A stretch of 64,000 nt of DNA from Adiantum capillus-veneris (Eukaryota > Streptophyta > Polypodiopsida > Polypodiales > Pteridaceae): contig CM043942.1 of assembly GCA_014529385.2 (NCBI GenBank), positions 52,632,774 through 52,696,773 on the forward strand. Direction: 5' to 3'. Positions 1 through 10,625 of the stretch are shown here, in pieces. Made by a program: the position numbers and the translations under genes. The notes under the pieces are model-generated. The model saw nothing but the letters and a program-made list of their open reading frames with translations. It did no database searches and was not told where the DNA came from. Within the stretch, counting starts at the first letter, position 1; the number at the start of each line of letters is the position of its first letter.

Positions 1-352
1 TTGAACCCATCTTTATTCTTGTGCTTGCGTTCTTACACGTATTTTCTTACTCAGTTCGGATTTCCTCCTTAGCATACGGGATGCCCCCTTACTGATGCAC
101 CCGTCACCCATCATGTGACGCATCAGAGGCACTCGTAACCCGGCCCTTTCCACCGAACTTACGGAAACTCCTTCGCGATGTTTACCGTCACCCATCAAAT
201 GACACATCAGAGTTGTCCGTTCCTGATGGCAGTTCCTGTAGCTACAATCTTTTTAACAGTTTTTAGTGCACATAATAAAATATCCTAAAAAAGAGATTTA
301 ATCATTAAAAATAAGAAAATAGTCCAATTAGCAACAGGCGTGCTCCCGTCTT
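1..352. other. Left flank of the Copia insertion, no gene seen
   Basis: No convincing coding region is visible in this stretch. Before the Copia element inserted it was contiguous with the sequence beginning at 5652. It contains a degenerate repeated hairpin motif, described separately. The remainder is AT-rich without recognisable features. Confidence 0.5.
97..211. repeat. Two direct copies of a short hairpin motif
   Basis: The string CCGTCACCCATCA, followed by TGAC and CATCAGAG, occurs near 109-126 and again near 188-211. In the first copy TGATGC pairs with GCATCA and GTCAC pairs with GTGAC, giving a nested hairpin. The second copy keeps only part of this pairing. The function is unknown. 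Confidence 0.5.
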
Positions 353-357
353 CACCG

Positions 358-640
358 TGTTAGGGAATAAAGGCCTAAGTGCCTTGTACTTATTAACTAT
401 AAGTTAAAAATCTTATAAGTGAGGGGGCCCAAGTGTGAATGGCCCCCTAGTCACTTACTCATATACTCAAAGGTCAAGCCCAAAATGTGACAATCGTGAC
501 TTTTCCCAAAAACTTCTACGAGCTCTCTCTCTCTCTCTCACGTTTTCTCTCTGCGTGTGCTTCTTCTGCGCCACTCTCCTCTTCTCCTTCACTCTCATTG
601 CATAGAATAGTAAGTGGGCTCTCTCTCCTGCTCCCCCACA
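358..640 (+). repeat. 5' LTR of the Copia element
   Basis: The repeat starts with TGTTAGGGAATAAAGG and ends with CCCCCACA, two bases before the PBS. It contains a CT-rich tract near 523-540. It is nearly identical to 5366-5646. Confidence 0.93.
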
Positions 641-642
641 CA

Positions 643-654
643 TGGTATCAGAGC
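643..654 (+). other. Primer-binding site (initiator Met tRNA)
   Basis: TGGTATCAGAGC is the classic plant Copia primer-binding site, complementary to the 3' end of initiator-methionine tRNA. It lies two bases after the LTR end. Confidence 0.93.
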
Positions 655-1195
655 TTTAGGGTTTCCAAGAGAGCCATTTTCGCAACACAGATCAGAATTC
701 TGTTCTTGCTCGCTGCGGGAAGGATATTCAACCGTTTTCGATCAACTCTGTCGCGAAGGGATCCTCTCACCGTGTAGAATCGACCTCCGGTGACAGTTTC
801 CCCAAAATTAGGGTTTCAAAAACTGGCGAACAGCAGCCTATTTCTGCTGAAATTGACCAATTTCGGGGTCAATTTGATGCAATTTCATTAGGGCAAGTCT
901 CACAGGTCAATCTTACAGGTGTTTCCACCAACGAGGTTCTGAAAATTCAGCAAAACAGGTGTTTACAGGTCTGATTTTTGCCCCAAAACAGGGAATTTCA
1001 GCAAGCAAATGATGTATACACCTTGTGGAAACCTTTGGTAAGGGTTTGGCAATGAATGTACGCCGTTTTGGGGTGATTTCGCGTGAAATTTGCTCGCTGT
1101 TTTTTTGTAACAGCAAGCTGTTTTTTGCCCGATTGCGCACATTTGGGCGTGTTTAGGTCTGCAAAACAGGGTTTCAGTGTTTGCAATCACTCAGA

Positions 1196-4100
1196 ATGGC
1201 TTCTAGCAGTGAAAGTGGCAATTTGTTGCACATTCGCAAGCTTGAAGGTGCCCATAACTTTGCTATATGGAAGAAGCAATGTTATAATGTGATGTTGCAG
1301 AAGAAACAGGCGAAACCTATTAAGTTACAGGGTGTGAAACCGGTTGATACGGAGGTTGAAGAATGGGAAGAAGTGGACGAGTTGGCTCGCTCCACGATCA
1401 TGCTTTCGGTGTCTGACAATTTACTCTTCAATGTAGAGAATGAGCAGACAGCATGGGGCATGTGGAAGCGCTTAGACGAGTTGTATGCACAGCAGAGTGC
1501 TGCCAGTAAAGTGTATTGGCTTAAGAAGCTTATGGATCTCCGCATGAAGGAGGGCACGCACATGTCAGTGCACCTCAATGAATTCAATTCTATTTTCAGC
1601 CAACTGACAGAGCTGAAATTCACGATTGATGAGGAGTTCAAAGCTACTTTTCTGCTATGCACATTGCCCGAGAGTTGGGATGTATTCCGGACAGCTCTTA
1701 GTAACTCAAGTGCATCACTTAAGTATGCAGATGTAGAGAGTTCTCTCTTGATGGAAGAGATGAACAGGAAGAACACCACAGGTGGGTCTTCTAATGCATT
1801 GCACTTGAGAGGCAGGTCTCAACAGAGGGAGAAATCTGACAGTAAGGACAGGGCACGCAACAAATCTCGTAGGAAAGATGTTGTGTCATCATTGTGGAAA
1901 GAAAGGGCATTATAAACGGGAATGCTATGAGTGGAAGAAAGAGAAGAACAAGGGTGCTGAAACTGATGCAAAGGACAAGGGAAATGCCAAGAAGAGCACT
2001 GTGTTGATTGAGGAAATCAATGTTGCTAGTAGCTGTGACAGTGACAGCAGCACTGATGTACTCAATGCCTCCTCTGTGGACGCACATACCCTTGCTATGG
2101 GTTTCGATGTGAACATGCATACTTGGATTCTTGATTCAGGTGCCTCCTTTCATGTAACACCTCATAGGGATTGGTTTACACAGTACTCAGGTGAGGTGCA
2201 GGGCACTGTTTATTTGGGAGATAACTATGCGTGTGACATTGCAGGTATTGGCAGTGTCTAGTTTTCCTTTGCTGATGGTATGACTTTTGTTTTGCACAAA
2301 GTGCGCCATGTGCCACAACTCAAGAAGAGTTTGATTAGTACAGGGCAGCTAGATGATGCAGGCTATCACACCACTTTTGGTGATAGCAAGTGGAAAATTT
2401 GTAAAGGGGCCCGGATTGTAGCCAAGGGTTGTAAATCGGACACTGTATTCTTTGCATGTATCTAGTGTGCGTGACCATGTTGTCGCCGTAACCGAGCAGC
2501 CAAGTGTTTCTTTGTGGCATGGCCGGTTGGGACACATGAGTAAAAGAGGAATGGAAACTTTGTCTCGTTGTGGTTATTTGCCGTGTTTGAGGTATGCTGA
2601 TTTTTCTCATTGTGAGCACTGTATTTATGGTAAGCACAGTCAAACACCGCACAAAAGGTCTCTTTCTTTGAAGTCTGACAGGTTAGACTTAGTGCATTCC
2701 GATGTATGTGCCAATGTCAGTTGTCCTTAGGGGGAAAGAAATATTTTGTCTCGTTTATCGATGATGCTACACGTAAGGTGTGGGTGTATCCAATACGTGC
2801 TAAAAGCGATGTTTTGGATACTTTCAAGAAGTTTTTGCGTTTGTTGAGAATCAAACTGACAAGAAGCTTAGGTCTTTGCGCTCAGACAATGGGGGGGAGT
2901 ATGTATCAAAAGCATTTATTGACTTTTGTGCCACTAAAGGTATTAAAAGAGAGCTCACGGCTCCTTTTAATCCCTCTCAGAATGGAGTTGCAGAGAAGTT
3001 GAACCGGACTATCCAAGAGAAAGTTCGGAGTATGCTGTCACATGCTGCATTACCTCATGGTTTTTGGGCAGAAGCTGTGCAAACAGCTATTCACTTGATT
3101 AATCGCTCACCTAGCAAGGCTTTGGGTGGAAGGTGCCTGAGGAGGTGTGGTCTGGCAAGCCACCCTCATATGCACATTTAAGAGTGTTTGGTTGTGAGGC
3201 CTATGTTCACATCCGGAGTGAATTGCGCACCAAACTAGAATCAAAGTCTCATAAATGCATTTTCCTAGGATATGGTGAGGATGGTGAAATGGGGTATAGA
3301 TTATGGGATCCCGCATTACGGAAAATCATACGTAGCAATGATGTCATCTTCAATGAGAATTGCATGCACAAACAGCCCACAAAGGTCGAGGAAGTGCGCC
3401 GGGTTGTTTTTCGTGAAGATGTTACATATGGACAGCCAAGAAGGCCCAATGTTCAGCAGCCTTTACATGCTGAAAATGGTGCTGAAAATCAGCCATTAGC
3501 TGCTGAAAATCAGCCCCAACAAGTTGCCATTGATGCACCACAGGTAGGGGAACAGGTTGATGCTCCTAGACCGCCCGTTGTTGCGATGCAACCGGCTGAA
3601 CAGCCTGCTGTTTTTTATGGTTTACAGGCTGAAAATCCACCTGTTATGGATCATTGGGTGCGTAGGTCTACTCGGGTGACAAGGCCCCCCGATAGATATG
3701 AACCGTCTTTGGACTATGTCATGCTTACTGATTGTGGTGAGCCGTCTTGCTATAAAGAGGCTATGCAACGGGAAGACAGTAAGAAATGGTTCAAAGCAAT
3801 GGTTTCGGAAATGCAGTCTTTGGAGAAAAACCATACATGGGACTTGGTTGATTTGCCTAAAGGGCATAAGGCTCTGCCATGTAAATGGGTTTACAAGACC
3901 AAGGTCACATCTGATGCTTCTTCTAAGTACAAGGCACGTTTGGTTGCTAAAGGGTACAAGCAAAAGCATGGTGTGGATTTTGATGAGATTTTTCTCCTGT
4001 TGTAAAGCTTGCCACATTACGTCTTGTTTTAGGCCTGGTTGCTTCTGAAGATATGGAGTTAAAGCAAATGGATGTCAAAACAGCGTTTTTGCATGGCGAT

Positions 4101-5287
4101 TTGCTTGAGATGATCTATATGATGCAGCCAGAAGGTTTTGTGTCAAAGGGGCAAGAGAAGAAAGTATGTAGACTTTTGAAGAGCTTGTATGGTTTGAAAC
4201 AGTCTCCCCGTGCATGGTATCACAAGTTTGATACATTCATGAGGTCTCAAGGATACAAAAGAAGTAATTCTGATCACTGTTTGTATATCAAAACGGCAAG
4301 TGATGGATCTCGTCTATTGCTGATTTTGTATGTTGATGACATGCTTATTGCGGGTAAAAATGTCACGGAGTTGGATGCATTACAGCAAAGCTTAAAGAAT
4401 CGCTTTGACATGAAGGATCTTGGTGATGCTAATCATATTTTGGGCATGCGTATCTCTCGAGATAGACCTAACAGGCGTCTGTATCTATCTCAACGAGATT
4501 ATGTTAATAAGGTGCTACATCGTTTTCATATGGATGGGGAAAGGCACTTGGTACTCCGCTGCCTCCATATGTAAAACTGACTGCACATGACTGCCCAAAC
4601 ACAGATGATATGCGGGCTGAAATGGCCAAGATTCCTTATGCATCAGCCGTTGGCAGTTTGATGTATGCTATGGTTGCTACACGTCCGGACATTGCATTTG
4701 CGGTGGGAGTAGTAAGCAGGTACATGAGCAATCCTGGCAAAAAGCATTGGGAAGCAGTGAAGTGTATCTTGAGATACTTGAAAGGCACTAAAGACTTGTG
4801 CATTTGTTTTGGGAAGAGTGAGACATCTGTGCATGGCTTTACAGATGCAGATTTTGCTGGACATCCAGATTGTAGGAAGTCTACCTCTGGATATGTGTTT
4901 ACATTCACAGGAGGTGCAATTTCTTGGATTTCTAGACTGCAAAAATGTGTTGCTTTGTCTACCACTGAGGCTGAGTATGTGGTTGCCACTGAGGCATGCA
5001 AAGAAGCTTTGTGGCTCATGCGTTTGGTAGAAGAGCTTGGCATTAAGTCACCGGTTCCTGTGCTACACTGTGATAGTCAGAGTGCTATTATGCTTGCAAG
5101 GAATCCTGTTTTTCATGCCAAGACAAAGCACATAGAGGTGAAGTATCATTTTATCAGGAGTGTGCTTGATGACAAGAGCATTACACTTGTCAAGGTGCAC
5201 ACAGATGACAATCCTGCAGATCTTTTGACCAAGAGTCTTCCAGCAGAGCGGTTTGCATATTGCCGTCAGATGATGGGTGTTGGATGA
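1196..5287 (+). pseudogene. Copia gag-pol polyprotein, broken by multiple frameshifts
   Basis: The first ATG of the long frame is at 1196 (MASSSESGNLL). A UBN2-type Gag comes first, followed by a CCHC zinc knuckle at about 1881-1924. The protease DSGAS is at 2133-2147. The pre-integrase LWHGRLGH is near 2508, and the integrase core shows DDATRKVW and SDNGGEY. Reverse transcriptase has YVDDM at 4329-4343 and RNase H has DSQSAI near 5070. The frame changes near 1880, 2452, 2728, 2836, 3126, 3990 and 4536, and TAG at 2259-2261 is an in-frame stop. Several shifts look like loss of one base from a homopolymer run. The final frame ends with TGA at 5285-5287. As written, no full polyprotein could be made. 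Confidence 0.92.
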
Positions 5288-5354
5288 GTAAGTGCATGAT
5301 CAGTGATGTATCATAGTTAGCTGATTCTTTGATCTCCCAAGGTACATTGCCTTT

Positions 5355-5365
5355 AGGTGGGAGGT
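5355..5365 (+). other. Polypurine tract of the Copia element
   Basis: AGGTGGGAGGT lies immediately before the 3' LTR, the position expected for the plus-strand primer. Confidence 0.85.
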
Positions 5366-5646
5366 TGTTAGGGAATAAAGGCCTAAGTGCCTTGTACTTA
5401 TTAACTTATAAGTTAAAAATCTTATAAGTGAGGGGGCCCAAGTGTGAATGGCCCCCTAGTCACTTACTCATATACTCAAAGGTCAAGCCCAAAATGTGAC
5501 AATCGTGACTTTTCCCAAAAACTTCTACGAGCTCTCTCTCTCCTCACGTTTTCTCTCTGCGTGTGCTTCTTCTGCGCCACTCTCCTCTTCTCCTTCACTC
5601 TCATTGCATAGAATAGCAAGTGGGCTCTCTCTCCTGCTCCCCCACA
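5366..5646 (+). repeat. 3' LTR of the Copia element
   Basis: This repeat is almost identical to the 5' LTR at 358-640 and is followed by the target duplication CACCG at 5647-5651. The CT tract is three bases shorter than in the 5' LTR, with one base gained elsewhere. Confidence 0.93.
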
Positions 5647-5651
5647 CACCG

Positions 5652-6363
5652 CTGATGTCTTACAGGGCATAAGCCATTAATATCACTTGCAAGAGAAGGA
5701 TCCAAGATTTGTTTCAAGTCACTGTTTTTCTCAAAAGCAGTGCCATGCAGATGTTGATGTCTACAGCTACCAAGCAGCACACTCCAAGGACTTGGCAAGC
5801 TTTCAAGAAAATTTTTGCCCGAAGTTCTATGGTTTCTGACATCTTCCTTCAGAGTGCAACTTTTGGCAGAGTGTGGTATCCTGAAATGCTTGCCATGGAA
5901 AACCCAAGCAGATTATATCTTGAAATTTCTTGACATCTCTCAGTAGATGTCTTTTCGAGCAGATGACCTTGGAGGCTTAGTGTGATTGCTATCTTGGGAC
6001 TACCATTGTCGCCAAAGAAACACTGTTTGTCCAAGAGCTGTGGACCATGCTGTGCTCGGCTACGACCCTATGGAATGAACCTAACCCTAATTTTTTTGGT
6101 GCAGGTTTTAGGATGGAAAGTCAGTCGACTTTTCGAGCTCGACTGATGTCGAGATTGCTTTTTAAGTTTGAATTTTGTGTGAGAATCTGTTTGAGAGCTT
6201 GTTTGGTGATCGTGTTTGGAATTTGTTTGAAATGGATGCTATCTGTTTTAAACCTGTCTTGGTGCCGATTTGAATTGTTTAACTCTGGTTTTAATACTGG
6301 TTTCAATGATTGGTGATTTTACTCCCGGGTGGAGAAGTGAGAAATACTGTTTTGGTATTGTTT
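5652..6363. other. Right flank of Copia, unassigned
   Basis: This sequence was adjacent to 1-357 before the Copia insertion. Short open frames occur, but none resembles a known protein or has convincing splice signals. It leads into the hairpin repeat array. Confidence 0.4.
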
Positions 6364-6720
6364 GACCTCGGAATGGCGCAGGTCGATGCTTGGGGAGCGT
6401 TATGTTGTATGCTAGAAAACCTCCGAACGACGCAGGCCGATGCCTGGGGAGCGTTTGGTTGAATGCTTGTAAAATAATTGTTGTTGTGACTCCCGGCCGG
6501 AACCTGGATGGTTATACGGGAGGAGTATTAAGAAGATGAGCAGTGGTTTCTCTCAGCACCTCCAAATGACGCAGGCTGCGGTCTGGGGGGGCGTTTGGTT
6601 GTAAAAGGCCTCTATATCTCCCGGCCCGTACCTTTTTAGGTTATGCGGGAGGAGTGATGAGGGAGTCGTTGAATATCTCCCGGCTCGGACCTTGTTAGGT
6701 TATGCGGGAGGAGTGTTCAA
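6364..6720. repeat. Interleaved array of two hairpin-forming repeats
   Basis: Repeat A (about 43 bp, ACCTCCGAA to GCGTTTGGTTG) occurs near 6365, 6419 and 6558. Repeat B (CTCCCG to CGGGAG, 33-34 bp) occurs at 6490-6522, 6618-6651 and 6677-6710. The order is A-A-B-A-B-B. In A, CAGGC pairs with GCCTG around a 4-nt loop, and substituted copies still pair through G-T wobbles. In B, CTCCCG pairs with CGGGAG and an inner ACC/GGT stem is kept in all three copies. The array may belong to a transposon leader or an uncharacterised structured RNA. No coding potential is evident. Confidence 0.7.
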
Positions 6721-6926
6721 CGGCTTTATGTTTCTATGTCTTGTAACATGCATATGTAAGCATTTGTGTTGCATTGTGATGTGCCAGCTACTGAATATTC
6801 CTAATTGGATGAGATTGCTTGGGTATGTAATTTTTTAGTGCATCAAGACACCCGTGGAAGATCAGTACGGTCTGGGTGTGATAGCTAATTTTACTACGCC
6901 GGAATATCAAGAGTTCCGATCTGGAC

Positions 6927-6994
6927 GAAAGGAGAAGCTAACTCCTTGATCAAAAGAGCAGAAAGGAGAAGCTAACTCCTTAATAAAAAGAGCA
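6927..6994. repeat. 34-bp tandem duplication with small hairpin
   Basis: Two adjacent 34-bp units begin GAAAGGAGAAGCTAACTCC at 6927 and 6961 and differ at two positions. GGAG and CTCC within each unit can pair. Confidence 0.8.
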
Positions 6995-7039
6995 AACTGA
7001 TTGTCCCTCGGAAATTTTTGAGCTAACTTGAGTTGTTTT

Positions 7040-7480
7040 GCAGACATGCTGTAATCGCGAACGATTACTCTCCTTCAAGAAGGGGCAAGGCGGTACCAAA
7101 CGTACTGTACATGGCGTATATGTATGTACTGTACGTTGTTCCTTATAGGAAAAAATTTTACGTACGTAAAAATACGTACTCTTATAAAAAAACCGCAAAG
7201 TACTAAATTTTCTAGGACATTTTCAATAAAAAACAAGAGAGAAGCCAACAACTTATAGAGACATTCAAAGACACGTTTCACAAGACAACCATATACTGTG
7301 TAACTATTGCAAGAGATTTGGATTTTTATTTTAAATCAACATTGTACGGGCTTTCCACACCCCACCCAAAAAAAAAAAAAAAAAAAAAAAAAACGGCGTA
7401 TGGATCGTTCCGTATGGTACGGATCCGTACAGAACGTCCGTACGGTACGGAACGGATCAATACGTACGTTTTGATCCAAC
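7040..7480. repeat. CGTAC-rich palindromic stretch with a poly-A run
   Basis: Many overlapping CGTAC and ACGTACGT palindromes lie near 7098-7170 and again near 7398-7470. They are separated by AT-rich DNA and an uninterrupted A26 run at 7368-7393. The A run may be a retroposon tail, but no element body was recognised. Confidence 0.45.
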
Positions 7481-7682
7481 CTTGGGAAGGGGAGATGTCA
7501 CAAACTGTTGACGTGTCAAAGCCTAAAGAATGGAGCCAACTTGCAAATGCTGGCCGAGGGGCCTAAACCCTAAGAAGAACAAGTAACAGAAGAAGTCCTA
7601 TCAACTTATGGGGACCCCGTCCGATGGCGCCCCAAGTGACATAAAGGATTAAAATATAGCAGGACCCGCACACACGCAAAAT

Positions 7683-7810
7683 TGATGACGTGGTAGATTT
7701 CCGAAAATTGTGCTGGCATGATGACGTGGCAGGCTGTACGGATTTTCGCGTTTTGCGCTAGCTGATGATGTGGCAGCTGGCTATATGGATTTCCGTGATT
7801 TACGCTGGCA
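7683..7810. repeat. Three divergent tandem units of about 40-45 bp
   Basis: TGATGACGTGG or TGATGATGTGG begins units at about 7683, 7719 and 7763. Each continues through a TTTCCG or TTTTCG motif to GCTGGCA or GCTAGC. No coding role is apparent. Confidence 0.55.
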
Positions 7811-8052
7811 GTTTTTTGGCTTTGCTTTGGACCAGATGCTTTTGAGTTTGAAGGCTTTTTACTGTAAACTGCTTTTGGGGCCTAGGGCCTTTAAATATGT
7901 GCTAAGGGCTCATTCTTTGGCATGCTTCCTGGAGAAGGTGCAGAGTCTGGAGTACCGGCTTGTACTTTGCTGATGCAATATAAAGAAATACCGAAAGGGG
8001 CGCCAAGGCCAATACTCTTTGGGGTGGAATTCCGCCACTCTGTGTCGCGTGT

Positions 8053-8053
8053 C

Positions 8054-8099
<46 letters not shown>
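8053..8099. repeat. (CT)n microsatellite
   Basis: An uninterrupted CT dinucleotide run of more than 20 units lies here. Confidence 0.95.
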
Positions 8100-8102
<3 letters not shown>

Positions 8103-9532
8103 CAGTTGTTATTGAAGTGCTAAAAGTCTGCTCAGTCTGCTCTTTTCTATTGGCACGTGGTGCCCGTCTTGTGACAATGACCTACTTGATCATGCATGTC
8201 CTGCTAGAGGCTCACAAAGTGCCAAGCTAGATCCTAAGATAACTAAGACTGATGTTGACCTCTAGCAGTAGCTTGTCCTCAAGTGCAATGTGCACGTGAC
8301 AATATCTGTATTTGGAGATGAATTATTGCAGGATTCTCTCTTCATCAAAAGGGTTTATGTCCAAAAGATTGAATTTGTATGCATGATTGCATCGGGTAGT
8401 AACTGGTAACAATGTGGTTTATTTTTTGAGTATGTGGGTGTAATCGAGGGGACAATAACTCTTAAAGTACTCTTCGTTAAGAGAGGGATAGGTGACAAGC
8501 AATGACGTGGCACTAACACGTGGTGAAGCAGCAGGAAAATGGAAAAACAAAGGGACTTTCTCTGGGCGTAGGCGTTAGTGAAATGCAACCCAAAAACCTC
8601 TGCAAGTCATGGATTGTATGAACTAAGACATGGCTGCAGCATGCTTATGTAACACTGTTGTACATGGCTGATATTTATCAGGGAGAAGCTTTTGTGCAAC
8701 CATTTAGTTGACAACTGTTGACCTAAAATTAATTTTAGCAAATGATTTTTGAGTCGCTTTTGAGGCTACATTCCCATAAATTAAGGGCTCTAGTGCTAGA
8801 TGTAATTGAGATCAGCTTGCACGGTCACACAAACAATTGTAAAAACTCTTGAGATGGTATGTAAAGATATACAACATGGGGCGCTCGACTTGAGGGCCAA
8901 TACTCTGTGGAGGGTAAGTACGATTCTCTCGTGTTGTCTAGTGTCTTCAAGTGTCATTTATATTGTTCTGCTCAGTCTTGCAATTGCAGTTTGTGAGTTC
9001 GGGTTGATCATCCGCTTGACAGGTGATTACACTGATGGTCTCTGCCTCTCTTTCACTAAATAAGTAGCCATCCTTACACAAGCTAGCAGTTCAGTAAGTT
9101 TCCAAATGGTTTGCCAGCGAGTGCCTTAATGGTTTCGCTATCTACAAACAAACCTGATACCTGCTTTCTACTACTGGAATGAGCATGGACCGAATGGGGC
9201 GAACCAATGAAAACAAACAATTATTATTTCAAAACTATAGCAAATGGGTTTGATCTTAGGAGAAGTTTAATTGTTAATGCCCTTTGCAAATGCTTCTGTT
9301 CGAGCTACAACTTCATTTTTTCATTTTTTGACCTTGTACCAATGTTGGCTGTTTTTGGTTCCCACTCCAACTAGAAAAGTGCAGGTATTTCTGTATGTCA
9401 GAATTGGTCCCATGCAAAAGGAATGACGTCTTTTATGGTGCCTTGTGATTTCTGTACTTTTACATGTACGTGACAGCTGAAGAAACCTGGCATGAACAAT
9501 TTTTCTTGATATTCCAATGATTTTTTTTGCAG
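8100..9532. other. Upstream or intronic region of CPP1, first exon not identified
   Basis: The CPP1 exon starting at 9533 needs at least one upstream exon encoding the chloroplast transit peptide. I could not find an open frame ending in a donor of the right phase. GGTAAGTACG at 8913-8922 is a good donor-like sequence. The frame that would join it correctly to 9533 is closed by TAA at 8862-8864, and there is no good acceptor between. The first exon may lie here unrecognised or further upstream. Confidence 0.4.
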
Positions 9533-10625
9533 GATATACAGCTGTATTCCCGAGAATCTATGTGCGAGATCCACACAAAGTTTTAGGGGTTACTCGGGAT
9601 GCATCCGAGGAAGAGATTCAATCAGCTCGCAACTTTCTTGCTGAACAATATGCACATCATGAACGAAGTAGGGAAGCTGTTGAGGCAGCTCATGACAAAA
9701 TCATCATGGAAAGCTTCCGAGCAAGGAAAAAATCAAAAATCAATCTTAAGAGCAACCTTAAAAAGAAAGTTGAAGAATCACCTCCGTGGGTGAAAAGAAT
9801 TCTGAATATTTTTGAAGTTCCACCTTCTCAAATTATACTACAGAGGGCGGCCTTTTTTGGACTTATGGGAGTGTGGAGTGTGATGAATCCAGCCGAGGGG
9901 GGCCCCGCATTTCAGGTTATGCAACCACCATATGAAAGAGCATTTTACAAACATTGTTGAGCTTTATTCTAATCAAAGATGATTGTGAGACTGCTCTTAA
10001 GAATCGAATCATCTGCAGGTGGCTGTTTCTCTAGCAGGATGTGTGTATCTTCTTAATTATAGGCTCAAAAGCATTGGGCGGTCCTTCATGCTTGGGTTAG
10101 CATTCGAAGTGTTTATTCACAGTTGATATGAAAGAATTCGTTCTTTTGTCGTTTGTTTGTGTTGCCGTGTCTGTTGTTTAGAGTAGAATACTTGTTTCAC
10201 AGTTTCAGTCAATCAAGCCTCTTCTAAAAGGATTTTCAAGTGAATAATGGTTTTCTTTTTTCAAATCTTATTTTTGTTTAGAAACATATCAGGTCATGTA
10301 GTTTTTCTTCTTCATCTGTTTTCTTGTGTTGCCTTGCTTGTGTGTTTTAGCCTCTCTTATAATTTGTACGCTGAGAACTTTTCTGTGTGTGTGTGTGTGT
10401 GTGTATGTATATATATAATAAGTTTCTCTGATTCATCAAGCATTTGATCTAATTGAGCATGTCTGTGGTTTCAGATTCGGCGGGCTTGTTGTGGGATGGT
10501 TGGTTGGCTCCTTCATTGTACCTGTCGTGCCAATGGCTTTACTGCCTCCGAATTGGAGCCTAGAAATCATAACGGCACTGATATCATATGTATTCATGTG
10601 GGTTGCATGTACTTTCTTGAAGTAA
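9533..10625 (+). CDS. CPP1: CPP1/CDF1-like chloroplast J-like membrane protein, last three exons
   Basis: The protein is the plant homologue of CHAPERONE-LIKE PROTEIN OF POR1, which stabilises light-dependent protochlorophyllide oxidoreductase in plastid membranes. Exons are 9533-9915, 10019-10095 and 10475-10625. The acceptor TTTTTTTTGCAG precedes the first, the introns are phase 0 and phase 2, and every junction is GT..AG. About 202 residues are visible. A J-like segment comes first ([18 protein letters not shown]), without the HPD motif of true J proteins. The basic [20 protein letters not shown] follows. Then come hydrophobic segments around [45 protein letters not shown] and [18 protein letters not shown], ending at TAA. 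All recognised blocks of the family C-terminus are present and no lesion is seen. The transit-peptide exon is missing from this annotation. Confidence 0.9.

Larger units (their letters stand above)
358..5646 (+). mobile_element. Full-length young Ty1/Copia LTR retrotransposon
   Basis: The element has two LTRs of 283 and 281 bp, beginning TGTTAGGG and ending CCCACA. It is flanked by a perfect 5-bp target-site duplication CACCG at 353-357 and 5647-5651. A PBS matching initiator-methionine tRNA follows the 5' LTR, and a polypurine tract precedes the 3' LTR. Domain order is Gag, protease, integrase, reverse transcriptase, RNase H, which is diagnostic of Copia. The LTRs differ by one substitution (T/C in GAATAGYAAG), one single-base indel and a CT-tract length change, so insertion was recent. 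The coding region is nevertheless broken several times. Confidence 0.95.

Noticed and set aside
8806-8913. First exon of CPP1 ending at the donor GGTAAGT
   Set aside because: The ORF frame gives phase 0 whereas the exon at 9533 requires phase 1. The matching frame is stopped at 8862 and has no plausible acceptor. The residues do not resemble a transit peptide.
9535-9720. True DnaJ protein
   Set aside because: The segment is J-like but has no HPD motif, and the rest matches the CPP1 family with membrane segments.
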